This document shows, piece by piece, positions 1 through 9,852 of a stretch of 64,000 nt of DNA. The translations under genes and the position numbers were made by a program. This stretch comes from Ogataea parapolymorpha DL-1 (Eukaryota; Ascomycota; Pichiomycetes; Pichiales; Pichiaceae), in NCBI RefSeq assembly GCF_000187245.1, contig NC_027860.1, forward strand, positions 930,001-994,000, in the 5' to 3' direction. The notes under the pieces were generated by a model. It was not told where the DNA came from. It saw only the letters and a list, made by a program, of their open reading frames with translations, and made no database searches. Position 1 is the stretch's first letter, and every line of letters starts with the position of its first letter.

Positions 1-2
1 GT

Positions 3-446
3 TTGTTCCATACAGTGCGTGCTTTGCGCAATGAAAAAACGGTTTCTTCTGTAAACCAGGTTTTGCAAGAATCTACAAACCAAAAACAAATCATTAGCGG
101 AGCTCCAGCGGAGCTTGCCGCAAACAGAATGGTTCGTATCTATAAAGAAGCGAAAGCGGCCACGCAATCGTCTGCCAACAACGCGAAATACTGGAAAATT
201 GACTGGGATGTGCTTCCTAGAGGAAACAGGTGGGAGAATGATTTGATTGGGTATCAGTCTTCAAGTGACTATATGCAAGGCACCAGACTTTCTTTTGAGA
301 CTAAGGAAAGTGCTATTAGCTTTGCTAATAATCAGGGATGGGATTATTTCATCCAAGAGCCAAAGAAAAGGAAGTTCAAGAAGAAAGAATACGCGGCAAA
401 CTTCTATCATTCTTCCGGACCTTTGAAGCATATCAGAACTAAGTAG
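3..446 (+). CDS. NADH dehydrogenase (complex I) 18/21-kDa subunit, NDUFS4 type, 3' part
   Basis: Accessory subunit of mitochondrial respiratory complex I, on the matrix arm near the NADH-oxidising module. The visible 147 residues carry the hallmarks of the ETC_C1_NDUFS4 domain: an RIYKEAK segment, then 'YWKIDWD', 'RWENDLIGY', '[12 protein letters not shown]' with '[20 protein letters not shown]', and a lysine-rich tail with [14 protein letters not shown]. The first in-frame codon at the window edge is TTG, not ATG, and the frame is open to base 1. The true start and the mitochondrial presequence therefore lie upstream, and this is a 5'-partial gene. A complex I gene is informative about the host because Saccharomyces cerevisiae has lost complex I. 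The gene converges on TOM70 with about 106 bp between stop codons. Confidence 0.85.
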   Translation: MFHTVRALRNEKTVSSVNQVLQESTNQKQIISGAPAELAANRMVRIYKEAKAATQSSANNAKYWKIDWDVLPRGNRWENDLIGYQSSSDYMQGTRLSFETKESAISFANNQGWDYFIQEPKKRKFKKKEYAANFYHSSGPLKHIRTK

Positions 447-552
447 TTGACTACAACAAGTTATTTATTTATTTTATTGAGACAACAGTTTACAGACATC
501 TCCAAGTACATCACAGCATCATTATATGGCTTGCACTCCTCAAATATATACA

Positions 553-2340
553 TTAGGCATTTCTTTCTATTCCTGCACGTCTCAAGATCTCCTCAACCTT
601 AGCACTCAAGATAGGATCTTCCTTGATCTTCAACTGGATCTTGGAGGCCTCCATAAGAGAGATTGCTTGAACTCTGTCGTCATTGGATCTAGACAATCGA
701 CATGCCTCTTCAAATAGTTCAATGGCATCCTTGACTTTTTGCGCCTGGAGATAAATCTGTCCTAAATTGATTCTTGCAACTTCAGACTTAGGATCCAGCT
801 CGCATGCGGTCTTCAACAACTGCTCGCATCCGGCGATGTCTTTGTTGACCTGGAAAATAGCCGACTTATTTATGAGTGGCAAAGCACCTATATTGAAGGT
901 TGGCAAAACCTCCTGCAATCTGGCAGCAGTATCAAATTGCTTTGCTGCAGCTGCGTAGTCTTGTCTATCGAACAAGATCTCTCCATAATAGTTTGGAACT
1001 TCTGGAGAAGTTGGAAACTTTCTCTTGGCCTCCCTGAATAGTTCATCACAGGTAGCAGATTCACCTTTTCTGTAGGCAATACAGGCCAACTGAATGTGAC
1101 CGAATACATTTTCAGGATTGTAAAGCTTGGATTTCTCGAAGTTATCCTTGGCCTTGTCCAAATCTCCCATCAAGTAAAACAATTGTCCGTAATGATAATA
1201 AATATCTGGATCTTCAGGATTCATTTTGATGGCCTTTCCAATCTCTTCATCGGCAGAAGCAAAGTCGCCCTTGTCAGCATTCACAAGACCCAAAAGAACG
1301 TGTGTTCTGCATCTTGGAGCTAAACTCAGAGCCTTGTTGAAATTGGAAACCGCAGATTCAGATTCACCCTTGAGGAAATCAAATGTTCCCTTATACTCAT
1401 AGGCGAGGGCAGCATGCTTAACGTCCGTGTTAGAACTATCTTTTTCGTAGCTGGTCACCGCTTGATGGAACAGGACATCTGCGTTGACGTAATTATCGTA
1501 AGTATCCTTGGCCATCTCATTCAAGCCCTTAACCAAAAACTGGGAACAAGACTGATCCGGGTACTTAGATTCATCCAGGTCAATGTTTTCTTTAGCAAAA
1601 GCACCAAAGAAGGAAGAGATAGAAGAAGAAGAAGGCAGTTCTTTTGGAAGCGTGGAAAAACGCTCTTCGTTAATCTTGTTGGCCAACTTCTTCAAATTTC
1701 TTTCCAGAAATGTTTCCGGAGATTGATCGTTCAAACCACCGTAAATGGTCAAAGCTGTAAGATCATAGATGGCTTCTTCGTACTTTTCAATGTTTTCATA
1801 AGCATGTGCTCTTCTGAGTAAGCACTTGGAGTAGCCTGGATTCAATTTTAAGGCCTCGGTACAGTCATCAATACATTTCTCATGTTCGCCTTGGGCAGCG
1901 TAACAAGCAGCTCTGTTGGCATAGAACACCGGATCGGTTTTGCAGAGCAAGGCCAGACTGTAACATTCAATTGCTGGCTTGAAATCCTCTGCCTTGTAGT
2001 ACTGGTTTCCAGTTTCTTTCAATGCCAATGCCCACTTGTTTCGTTCCTCCTTGGTCATACCCTTGACCAGGTCTTCAGTCACATTTGGTAGACCGGTGCT
2101 TTCATTGATTGGAATATTAGAGGAAGGCCAGTTAGCAGTGACTGTGGCAGGCTTTTTCTCCGACTTCTTCTTTTTCTTGTTCTTGTTTTTCTTCTTCGAT
2201 TTCGAGGAATCATCCAAACCTGCACTCTGTTGGTTCAAATAGTACAGCAATCCAGCAACCGATCCGGCACCTACAATGGCCGTCACAGCTAGTGCAACCT
2301 TGTGCGTTTGCACAAATCTTGAAAGCGACGAATCCGACAT
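553..2340 (-). CDS. TOM70: Mitochondrial import receptor Tom70
   Basis: Outer-membrane receptor of the TOM complex that binds internal targeting signals of carrier-type precursors and docks Hsp70/Hsp90. The 595-residue length is close to yeast Tom70 (617). A short N-terminal stretch is followed by one hydrophobic anchor at about residues 14-35, the usual N-anchored topology with the bulk in the cytosol. A lysine-rich linker at about 47-64 and an extended TPR array from about residue 100 to the C-terminus follow. The first TPR block 'KETGNQYYKAEDFKPAIECY' is the clamp-type repeat that takes EEVD tails. The start ATG is the first in frame and directly precedes the anchor. The gene is divergent from the Cld1-like hydrolase with 277 bp between starts. 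Confidence 0.93.
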   Translation of the reverse strand: MSDSSLSRFVQTHKVALAVTAIVGAGSVAGLLYYLNQQSAGLDDSSKSKKKNKNKKKKKSEKKPATVTANWPSSNIPINESTGLPNVTEDLVKGMTKEERNKWALALKETGNQYYKAEDFKPAIECYSLALLCKTDPVFYANRAACYAAQGEHEKCIDDCTEALKLNPGYSKCLLRRAHAYENIEKYEEAIYDLTALTIYGGLNDQSPETFLERNLKKLANKINEERFSTLPKELPSSSSISSFFGAFAKENIDLDESKYPDQSCSQFLVKGLNEMAKDTYDNYVNADVLFHQAVTSYEKDSSNTDVKHAALAYEYKGTFDFLKGESESAVSNFNKALSLAPRCRTHVLLGLVNADKGDFASADEEIGKAIKMNPEDPDIYYHYGQLFYLMGDLDKAKDNFEKSKLYNPENVFGHIQLACIAYRKGESATCDELFREAKRKFPTSPEVPNYYGEILFDRQDYAAAAKQFDTAARLQEVLPTFNIGALPLINKSAIFQVNKDIAGCEQLLKTACELDPKSEVARINLGQIYLQAQKVKDAIELFEEACRLSRSNDDRVQAISLMEASKIQLKIKEDPILSAKVEEILRRAGIERNA

Positions 2341-2617
2341 CTCAATTTCTTATGTCTACGAGAGTGTCAATTCCAAACTGAGTGTTTTGCTTGCCTCTCA
2401 CTTATTTTGTTTGATTTCTTCCGACTAACGATTTTTTTTCTCCATCGGAAACATAAGAGTTAAAAACAGGTGCATGTCAAATGTGCCATCAAAATAGCTC
2501 TCGAGGAAAGTAAATAGCACAGGCTTTTTTTTAAGTCTTCTTTGTTTGACCTCAAGCACCTGGGAGTAGCATGGTTAGAATCCATTTATAACAATACTTG
2601 CCTCTTGAGATACAAAG

Positions 2618-3841
2618 ATGAAAAGACTAAGCAACCGAATGGTCCAGACGGTAGCTCAGGCCTACCAAACCGTGTCAAACGCAAGAAAGCCTATGGCTTC
2701 AACAGATATGGGATCCATGAATACCACAAGTTCGTCGAATTTACATTACAGGACATCCACCGCGCCTGCAGGAGTTCCTCTCTCAAAGATATTGAGTAAC
2801 ACATTTCCTCTATCTGTCTCCGAATCTTTCAAACATTACTTCAAAAGACATCAGCTCAACAAAATCCAGCATGACCTTTTGTCGGTGTTACCATTTTATC
2901 CGACGCCATCAGCCACCCATCGTGCCGAAGTCATTCAGACAGTCATAGACGACCAAAATAACTACATCAATGAGTTTCATATTTCACCAATAGGCAAACC
3001 GTCTACAAAACATGTGGTATTTGTGCATGGATACGGAGCGGGACTTGGGTTCTTTGTCAAGAACCTGCAGGATCTCGCCTCCAGGAAAACTGATTGGGAT
3101 ATCCATGCGATAGATTTGCTCGGTTATGGTTGCTCTTCCAGACCCAAATTCCCATACCATGAACCAAATGCCAACTACGAAAAAATAGAAGCATGGTTTA
3201 CGGAATCTCTCAAGAAATGGTTCGAAAGAAGAAATCTCAATAGAGACAACACCATGGTCGTTGCACACTCAATGGGGGCATATATTTCCGCTTTGACGAA
3301 TTTCAAATACCCTGAGCTGTTCAATAAATTGCTGCTAGTGTCTCCTGCCGGAATCTATAGCACTCGACAGCCCGAAATTCCTCCATGGTTTGACAAATTG
3401 TGGAATAAAAATGTGTCCCCTTTTGCATTAGTTAGAAATGCTGGGCCGCTTGGTTCCTACTTGACTTCAGGCTGGACTGCAAGACGGTTTTCGAAAGACA
3501 GCAGCATCCTGAACTTAGAAGAGCAAAAGTTGATGCACATGTACACCTATGCAATCTTCAATGCTAGAGGATCTGGGGAATACATGCTGAACTACATGCT
3601 TGCACCAGGAGGGGTACCTAGAAATCCATTGCTGCGCAGAATCCACAACCTCAATTGTGATAGTGTATGGTATTATGGTAGCTACGACTGGATGGATAAG
3701 ATGGGTGGATTGTCAGCTTGCAAAACTTTGAGGGCCAAAGGACTTCGTGCAGAGATGAAAATTGTCGAGGACAGCGGGCACCACCTTTATCTAGATAATC
3801 TTGCGGCATTCAACGCTCTTGTCGCTGATGAAATGAAATAA
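2618..3841 (+). CDS. Alpha/beta hydrolase of the Cld1/Ict1/Ecm18 (ABHD4/5) family
   Basis: Probable phospholipid deacylase or acyltransferase. In S. cerevisiae Cld1 removes an acyl chain from cardiolipin in mitochondria, and Ict1 acts on lysophosphatidic acid. Seen here: an oxyanion-type 'VVFVHGYGAGLGFF' strand near residues 132-145, the nucleophile elbow 'VVAHSMGAYIS' (AHSMG, alanine in place of the usual first glycine) and the acid/His region ending in 'SGHHLYLDN', which contains the HX4D motif of the family. The N-terminal 60 residues are basic and Ser/Thr-rich with few acidic residues, compatible with a mitochondrial presequence. The length is 407 residues against about 445 for Cld1. I cannot separate Cld1 from Ict1/Ecm18 by eye, so no symbol is given. 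Confidence 0.75.
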   Translation: MKRLSNRMVQTVAQAYQTVSNARKPMASTDMGSMNTTSSSNLHYRTSTAPAGVPLSKILSNTFPLSVSESFKHYFKRHQLNKIQHDLLSVLPFYPTPSATHRAEVIQTVIDDQNNYINEFHISPIGKPSTKHVVFVHGYGAGLGFFVKNLQDLASRKTDWDIHAIDLLGYGCSSRPKFPYHEPNANYEKIEAWFTESLKKWFERRNLNRDNTMVVAHSMGAYISALTNFKYPELFNKLLLVSPAGIYSTRQPEIPPWFDKLWNKNVSPFALVRNAGPLGSYLTSGWTARRFSKDSSILNLEEQKLMHMYTYAIFNARGSGEYMLNYMLAPGGVPRNPLLRRIHNLNCDSVWYYGSYDWMDKMGGLSACKTLRAKGLRAEMKIVEDSGHHLYLDNLAAFNALVADEMK

Positions 3842-3921
3842 TGTTTAACGATTAAAATCAATGAATAATTTGATAACTGTAGATTATTATTAGATCTTAG
3901 GTGATACATACTTTGAAATCA

Positions 3922-6027
3922 TTAAGAGGAGGCATAAAGTTCGTCGACTCGAGAACGAACACTGTTGAGAATATCTTTTCTCTTCAGCTTTTGTGCGCTA
4001 GTTACAAATCCGTTTTCAGGAGTCCATTCCTCATCAACCAGAACAGTACCTTGGATAAGCTCAATACCCGCGAGTCCTTGGGATCTACCAGTCTCAACCA
4101 GGCTCTTAGTATACTCATTTGCGAGCTTCTTGTTGGCGACCACTTCAGACAAATGAACTTCGTCCTTTGACTTGACAATACCAAGTTTGACACAAAGATC
4201 CTTCAACAAATTTTCGTTTGGAACAACGATGGCAATAGGCTTCACCTTGTTCTCGTCAGCATAACAGCAAATGTTCAGGACAAGGTTGTTAGACCTGTAG
4301 ACAGATTCCAGTTTCTCAAGGGCAATATACTCTCCGTTTTGTGTCTTGACAAGGTTCTTCTTTCTGTCGATCAGCTTCAATTGACCATTGGAGGTCCACT
4401 CACCAATATCACCAGTCGAAAACCACCCTTCCTCATAGTTGAAGGCACTTTCTGTCTCCTTGGAATTTTTGAAGTACTCCTTTGTGACTGGAGGACCGCT
4501 AATCAAAACCTCACCCTGGTTGTTCTTGGCAAAGTAACCAGCCTCAGGAACATCAATCAGTTTGACAGTGATGGATCCAACCAAAGAACCACAAACACCA
4601 TACTCGAAATGATTTGGATCAGTAACACAGGTGTTTGCAACAGTTTCCGTGAGCCCGTATCCGAGGAGAAGTGGGGCAATGGTGTTGCTGATAAAGACCT
4701 GGGTGGACTGAGAAATCGGAGAGCCACCATTCAAAATCAGTCTCAGATTGCCTCCAGTTGCATTCTTAATCTTCTTAAAGATGACATTATCGATCAAGGA
4801 TGGGACACCAGGGATCGAGAACTTTTTACATGCAAGTTTAGTGTTGTAGGCTGCCCAAAACATTTTCTGTCTTGTGGATGGTTGTTTTTCAATCTGTGCC
4901 AAAATACCCTTTTTAACACTCTCCCAAACAGCAGCAACACCAACCATGATTGTTGGCTTCAAAGTTTTGATATCACCCTCACAGTTCCTGGTAGACGCAT
5001 CTGTGAGAGTCTTCACATTGGCATAGCCAGCAACAGAGCCCCAGTAAAAGCAGAGCAGCTCAAAGACCAGTTCAAAGATGTGAGCCAACGGCAGGAAAGT
5101 GATGACGACATCGTTCTCAGTGACAGTCTTATCATCAATGACGAGGGAAACTCCACCAATACCTGCAACAATATTGGCATGACTCAAGACAACACCCTTT
5201 GGAGTACCTGTGGAACCAGAAGTGTACATGATACATGACAGATCGTCTGGCTTTGGAGGGTGGTGAGGGATGTCATGTGCTTTTTTGCCGAGAGCAATGA
5301 CGTCATCATAGGAGTAAATCTTGATGTCCGGTCTGACTTCCAGAATTTTTTCAACAGCCTTTTTGGCTTCCTCATAAAGTCTACCGTTTCCACGCTTATC
5401 GTTAGGATCAATTGGCTCGCTGTGAATAATGTACTTAATATCCTTTGCCCTCTTGATTGGATTGATAAGCTTGGACAACAGATTGTTGTCGGTGAAAACA
5501 GCAGAAGTTGCGGTTTCCACCATGGAATGGGTCAATCCATCCTCACCTAAAGTATCATATGCAGTGACCACAGGAATGGCCTGAGTTTGTGCAGCTATGA
5601 ATGCCCTCATCCACTTAGGGCTCGTAGATGCAAATATGTGCAATTTGTCAACGCCAGCTGGCTGAACGCCAAGACTGACAAGTCCCTTTCCGAAGTCCGA
5701 GACAATCTCACTGAATTGACCGTTCGTAACGTGTTTGTAATCAGAAAGCTCGTAGTAGACCCACTCCTTGTCAACCAACTTCTCAGCACCATCAATAATC
5801 TTTTTAACCTGCTTGGTTTCATAGTGGATGTTTTTGAGATCTCTCCAGGCCTGAGATTTTTTGTTTGCTCCGTGCTTCTTTAGTGCCTCGTTGAAGAATT
5901 CGTACACTGTGCTACATTCATATCCAATTGGACGGGCAACCACAGCATCCTTTGCTTTGTAGTATCTTCTTGGAGCAGTCTCTCCCTTCTTTGCCTCGCC
6001 AACAGGCACATTGACTTGGAAAACCAT
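3922..6027 (-). CDS. FAA1: Long-chain fatty acyl-CoA synthetase (Faa1/Faa4 type)
   Basis: Activates long-chain fatty acids to acyl-CoA with ATP, for import, lipid synthesis and protein N-myristoylation. The 701-residue protein matches the Faa1/Faa4 length (about 700). The AMP-binding P-loop 'YTSGSTGTPKGVVLSHAN' lies near residues 265-282, followed by 'LPLAHIFE' and 'GYGLTETVANTC'. The late adenylation motif 'GWFSTGDIGEW' and 'LIDRKKNLVKTQNGEYIALE' provide the hinge and catalytic region. The C-terminus ends DELYASS with no peroxisomal PTS1 tripeptide, which argues for the cytosolic or lipid-droplet Faa1/Faa4 branch over peroxisomal Faa2. Which of the two paralogues it represents cannot be decided. 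A 406-bp leader separates it from the next gene upstream. Confidence 0.9.
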   Translation of the reverse strand: MVFQVNVPVGEAKKGETAPRRYYKAKDAVVARPIGYECSTVYEFFNEALKKHGANKKSQAWRDLKNIHYETKQVKKIIDGAEKLVDKEWVYYELSDYKHVTNGQFSEIVSDFGKGLVSLGVQPAGVDKLHIFASTSPKWMRAFIAAQTQAIPVVTAYDTLGEDGLTHSMVETATSAVFTDNNLLSKLINPIKRAKDIKYIIHSEPIDPNDKRGNGRLYEEAKKAVEKILEVRPDIKIYSYDDVIALGKKAHDIPHHPPKPDDLSCIMYTSGSTGTPKGVVLSHANIVAGIGGVSLVIDDKTVTENDVVITFLPLAHIFELVFELLCFYWGSVAGYANVKTLTDASTRNCEGDIKTLKPTIMVGVAAVWESVKKGILAQIEKQPSTRQKMFWAAYNTKLACKKFSIPGVPSLIDNVIFKKIKNATGGNLRLILNGGSPISQSTQVFISNTIAPLLLGYGLTETVANTCVTDPNHFEYGVCGSLVGSITVKLIDVPEAGYFAKNNQGEVLISGPPVTKEYFKNSKETESAFNYEEGWFSTGDIGEWTSNGQLKLIDRKKNLVKTQNGEYIALEKLESVYRSNNLVLNICCYADENKVKPIAIVVPNENLLKDLCVKLGIVKSKDEVHLSEVVANKKLANEYTKSLVETGRSQGLAGIELIQGTVLVDEEWTPENGFVTSAQKLKRKDILNSVRSRVDELYASS

Positions 6028-6433
6028 AGTGACTTGCGATCTGCAGAAATAGAAAATAGAGGGGGCAAAAAAAATATTCCCTACAAGTCTTTTTTATTCT
6101 GCCAACAGCCTAAAAAATTAAAAACTGACGCTTGCACTTACATAAGCAAGAGTATTTGCAACAGGACTTGTTGTCATGACCTGAATGAATACTGCCATCA
6201 GATAATTGCACAAGGAGCATCCAATTTAAACCCAGGCCAGGCCCATAGCTCCGTGCCCCACACTCGATTTTGTTGAGCTAAATCCCAACAAAAGGTGCAA
6301 GGATGTTACGTATGATCTAGTATTTAAATTTCGAGTTGTTGTCTGCATCGTCTCCCCGCTTTCGATCATACTAGGAAAACGTACAGCCATCACTTCCAAA
6401 AGTAGCATTTATCTATTAAGTAATTTCAAGTTT
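6028..6433. other. Intergenic region upstream of the acyl-CoA synthetase gene
   Basis: A 406-bp stretch between the start of the acyl-CoA synthetase and the stop of the downstream phosphatase gene, both on the minus strand. It must hold the synthetase promoter. I see A/T runs close to the synthetase start (an A8 tract near 6067 and T-rich DNA around 6090). I see no convincing gene, tRNA or repeat. A 60-codon minus-strand frame inside it has no recognisable similarity. Confidence 0.5.
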
Positions 6434-7123
6434 TTATCTCAAGTCTTGATCAACAGTCTCGACATGGCCATGCAAATGTTCGGCCGACCCAAATTTCACA
6501 ATAGTTCCCTTTCCGGTGGCTTTGTCGACATCTATTATTGTCACGCTGGTGTTGCTTGGAACTTTCAGATCTTCTTCCTGTAGGCCGGAAGCCAATGTGT
6601 AGGCATATGATTTATGAAGATGATTGGTGAAGTTGGTGATCACGCCTCCGTGGGTGCAAATTAGTACACTGGTGTATCCATTCGCAGTGGCCTCGTCTAT
6701 AATTCGGCTCCACTCATTTTGCAGCCGTGTCAAAAGCTCTACTCTCGTTTCTCCCATTTCCTTAAATTGGGCACCATATTTCTCTTTAGCTTCCGATAGG
6801 GGCATTCCCTCTACGGGACCCATGGATCGCTCCCTCAGATTGGATGTGTATCTCAGCTTGAAGTTAGGTTTCTCACGATGTGCCGATGTGATCTCATTCA
6901 TAGTCTGAACACAGCGGCTCAAATCAGAACTAACAAACTCGTCTATATCGAGATCCTTCATTCTCAGACTGACAAATCTAGCCTGTTCTAGCCCTCGATC
7001 ATTAAGTGGTACATCTTTGTGTCCCTGTAAGATTTTGAGATTGTTCCATGACGTCTGCCCATGGCGAACAATGAACACTCGAACTTTAGTTGGATCTGTA
7101 TTATGCTCTTTATCAAATGTCAT
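6434..7123 (-). CDS. Histidine-phosphatase-superfamily phosphatase (YOR283W-like)
   Basis: Phosphoglycerate-mutase-fold phosphatase. The S. cerevisiae counterpart YOR283W (230 residues, against 229 here) is described as a broad-specificity phosphatase rather than a mutase. Seen: the catalytic 'VFIVRHGQTSWNN' with R20-H21-G22, 'ILQGHKDVPLNDRGLEQA', the 'LRERSMGPVEGM' acid segment and the second histidine in 'LICTHGGVITNF'. The length excludes the larger PFK2/FBPase enzymes, and the lack of the mutase-specific insertions argues against glycolytic Gpm1. The start is the first ATG, with 74 bp to the divergent mL50 gene, so both must share a very short promoter. Confidence 0.8.
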   Translation of the reverse strand: MTFDKEHNTDPTKVRVFIVRHGQTSWNNLKILQGHKDVPLNDRGLEQARFVSLRMKDLDIDEFVSSDLSRCVQTMNEITSAHREKPNFKLRYTSNLRERSMGPVEGMPLSEAKEKYGAQFKEMGETRVELLTRLQNEWSRIIDEATANGYTSVLICTHGGVITNFTNHLHKSYAYTLASGLQEEDLKVPSNTSVTIIDVDKATGKGTIVKFGSAEHLHGHVETVDQDLR

Positions 7124-7197
7124 TAATCTCTAAATTTTTACCCGGCCAGATGTTTTAGTGAATGAATTTTTTTCAACCTTTAATTCTTCTCCATAGT

Positions 7198-7932
7198 ATG
7201 TTACGAACTAGAGGCTTATTCATTTCTGCCCGGCAGTTCCACAACTCAGTGGTCCGTCCCTCAGTACTCGACTACTTCAAGTTCTATAAAAAAAAGGACG
7301 CAACTCCAGAAACGCCTATAAAGGACACCAAAGAGGTCATCAAGGAGATAGAGACGAAAGCAAGAGATCCCGTTACCTCTAACAAGGTTGTGATTTTGGG
7401 CAAACACAATTCCGAATTCAGCGATGCAAAGATATCTCAGAAAGCATTGGAAGGGTTTGTTTTCAGTACGTGGTTACCTCAAAAGTCTGAATTCTCGAAT
7501 AGAAACACCGGCTCGCAACCATATCAGGAAGTTGTCAGCGAGCTTCTCACAGAAATTTTCAAGACCCATGTGCCATCCATCAATGCATCAGATCTCAAAC
7601 TTGATGACCTCGCGCTCAGATTCAAATTACTGAAAGAAGTCCAGATAAAGTTTGGAACCTCAATTCCCGACATCAAATTGTCTCAACTCGATTCGTTCGA
7701 CAAGATCGAACGATACTTGCTTGCCAAATTAGACCCTAAAAGCCAACTTTTCAATGAGAAAGTGCCTGACGCTGTGCATCTTGATCCTAAGGAGTTTGAG
7801 GGAACCAACATTACTGTTGGGGAATATGTCTTTGAGAGCCAAAAACGGAAAGAAATCAAGAAACTATACCGAAAGGCCAAGAATGCCGAGCAGAAAGCCA
7901 TACAAGAAGCTCTCAACGATGGAGAGAAGTAA
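7198..7932 (+). CDS. MRPL13: Mitochondrial ribosomal large-subunit protein mL50 (Mrpl13)
   Basis: Structural protein of the mitochondrial 54S ribosomal subunit. The product begins MLRTRGLFISARQFHNS, an arginine-rich amphipathic presequence with no acidic residues. The central block 'LKLDDLALRFKLLKEVQIKF' followed by 'SIPDIKLSQLDS' and 'KIERYLLAKL' resembles yeast Mrpl13/mL50 in order and spacing, and the basic C-terminal helix fits as well. I chose the ATG at 7198 because it starts the presequence. An in-frame ATG at 7162 would add 12 mostly hydrophobic residues and move the start closer to the divergent phosphatase gene. The length of 244 residues is near the 264 of the yeast protein. Assignment is from remembered family features, not an alignment. 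Confidence 0.7.
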   Translation: MLRTRGLFISARQFHNSVVRPSVLDYFKFYKKKDATPETPIKDTKEVIKEIETKARDPVTSNKVVILGKHNSEFSDAKISQKALEGFVFSTWLPQKSEFSNRNTGSQPYQEVVSELLTEIFKTHVPSINASDLKLDDLALRFKLLKEVQIKFGTSIPDIKLSQLDSFDKIERYLLAKLDPKSQLFNEKVPDAVHLDPKEFEGTNITVGEYVFESQKRKEIKKLYRKAKNAEQKAIQEALNDGEK

Positions 7933-7977
7933 ACTTCCAATCAACTTGTATATATTAGGTATCAATATTTGTGCACA

Positions 7978-9852
7978 TCATTTCCGAGAAATAGTAAAGG
8001 CCACCACCACTGAGGCTGCAAGCGCAAATAACACGCCAGGCAAGATCAATTCGCGTATAGTGTCGTTTGGCAGACCTTGGCTAGCGCTAGCAGTTTTGGC
8101 AGAACTGAGAGTAGAAGGTACATCCACGTTCTGGTCGGGGTGGTGAACAATCAAGTTAATCTTATCTTTGTTTAAGCTAGTCAGCACGACGATGCAGTCC
8201 TTCAGGTCCTGATCAGATGTTATAGCAACCAAGTCATTTTCATCGTCGACATAGGAGATGGCAAACTGCTCTGCAGGCTCAAACACTTGGCCAGTTTCAG
8301 AATCTTCTGGGGGAGTCAGAAGAGTTCTAATCTCCTGTCTGGAAAGCTTAGACGAAATCAATTCCCTCAACGACTGGATGCCATCGCTAGGCTTGCAGCT
8401 GATTCTGTGGGTTCTTCCCTGTGGAGACTTGAATTTGAAGAAGACCGGTTCGTCGAAGTCAACTTCCACTTGCGGAGCTTTCAAAGCAGACGACGACGTC
8501 TCTGGAGCTCCTGAAAATGAAATTGAATCAGATGGCTTCACAGCGTCGTTTGTGGAAACATTGAATTGAGCCAGTTCAGATTGAGTTACATCAGCAAGCG
8601 AGGCCGAGTGCAGAGAACTGGTGTCGTTGTCCAGCGATGTCCAGAACTTGTTCCAGGCGGGACCCTCTTTTTCCTCATTTGATCCGGCATCAGAATCCCC
8701 GTTGTTGATCGTTTGGATGGACTGAAGCTGGTTCAGAGTATGATAGGTGAGTTTCAGAACATCCACGACACCCACAATCTCACTGTTGTCGTCATCCACA
8801 ACTGGAAGATTCAAGTAACGACCTTCAAACATTTGTCTAAGAGCTTGGTGAATGGAGCTACTAGCCAGGGCATAAGATGGCTTAGGAGTCATCACACGGA
8901 TCACGGAGCAAGTTCTTGGATCAATACCAGCAGCAATGACTCTGAGAACAATATCCTTTGATGTAAAAATACCCGTCACCTCGTCGTTATTTTTGGAGTC
9001 CTTGACCAAGACTGCTGTGGTCTTGTTGTCCCTCATCAGAATTGCAGCTTCGTAAACGGTCGTTTTGATGTCGCAACACACAGGAATAGTTCTTTCCGAC
9101 AGAACAGAGTTCAAAGTTGGGCCGCTCACGAGGTTTCTCAGGTTCTCAAAATACTTGATAACATGGACAGGCTGGTTAGCTGTTCCGAGCTCTTCTGTGA
9201 CACCCTCCATAGCGTCGTACAATCTTTTAGAGCTCTCATACATTCTCTCAAGCTTGGTCATTGCTTCATTGTAACACTTGGTAATGTCCAGAACACCCAC
9301 TATTTGATTGCCCTCGTTGACCACAGGGAGGTGTCTGAAGCCCTTGTTGACCATGAGAGAGAGCGCGTCAGAAGCTAAAGTAGAGACCTTAGCACACATT
9401 GGGTTAGGAGTCATGATCTGATCGATGGTGGTCTGGTTAGCATTAAGATTGGCTCCAACAATTCTAAATGCTAGGTCCTTTGCGGTGAAGATACCTGAAA
9501 GCAGGCCGTCTTCGTCGACCACCAATACACAATTTTCTTTGGTGACAGACATCAGCTGTGCTGCCTCGTAGACAGTGTTTGTTGGCTTGCAGATGACAGC
9601 TTCTGAGGGTTTCAATGACATCACCGTGCCAGCTGCGCCTGAACTGCCCTTGGAACGCTTTTGTGGCGAGCCCAGGTTCGAGACCATACTAACATTGTTC
9701 TTTTTTCTTAAATCGTGCTCTATCTTCTTACGAATCTGGTCGTCTTTTTTGCTCTGCCTTTTCCGCGTAGACTCCATTGGGTCTGAGGACGGATTAGAGA
9801 GCGACGACTGAGCCCTTCTTGGAGTTCTCACTGTGCTGTCTGAGGCCAACAT
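7978..9852 (-). CDS. CBS-pair and PB1-domain protein with a C-terminal membrane tail (Mug70-like)
   Basis: A fungal architecture known from S. pombe Mug70-type proteins, whose molecular role is not established. The N-terminal about 70 residues are basic and disordered. Two tandem CBS modules follow: about 78-200, with 'VYEAAQLMSVTKENCVLVVDEDG' split by 'SGIFTAKDLAFRI', and about 245-370, with 'TSKDIVLRVIAAG' and 'VVDDDNSEIVGVVDVLK'. CBS pairs usually bind adenosyl ligands. A PB1-type ubiquitin-like domain lies at about 469-555. The last 23 residues are one hydrophobic helix with a terminal RK, the look of a tail-anchored ER or mitochondrial outer-membrane protein. The gene is convergent with mL50 (45 bp between stops). 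Confidence 0.82.
   Translation of the reverse strand: MLASDSTVRTPRRAQSSLSNPSSDPMESTRKRQSKKDDQIRKKIEHDLRKKNNVSMVSNLGSPQKRSKGSSGAAGTVMSLKPSEAVICKPTNTVYEAAQLMSVTKENCVLVVDEDGLLSGIFTAKDLAFRIVGANLNANQTTIDQIMTPNPMCAKVSTLASDALSLMVNKGFRHLPVVNEGNQIVGVLDITKCYNEAMTKLERMYESSKRLYDAMEGVTEELGTANQPVHVIKYFENLRNLVSGPTLNSVLSERTIPVCCDIKTTVYEAAILMRDNKTTAVLVKDSKNNDEVTGIFTSKDIVLRVIAAGIDPRTCSVIRVMTPKPSYALASSSIHQALRQMFEGRYLNLPVVDDDNSEIVGVVDVLKLTYHTLNQLQSIQTINNGDSDAGSNEEKEGPAWNKFWTSLDNDTSSLHSASLADVTQSELAQFNVSTNDAVKPSDSISFSGAPETSSSALKAPQVEVDFDEPVFFKFKSPQGRTHRISCKPSDGIQSLRELISSKLSRQEIRTLLTPPEDSETGQVFEPAEQFAISYVDDENDLVAITSDQDLKDCIVVLTSLNKDKINLIVHHPDQNVDVPSTLSSAKTASASQGLPNDTIRELILPGVLFALAASVVVAFTISRK

Noticed and set aside
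4339..5238. A 299-codon frame antisense to the acyl-CoA synthetase gene
   Set aside because: No family features. Long antisense frames are expected opposite biased codon use, and the minus-strand product is unmistakable.
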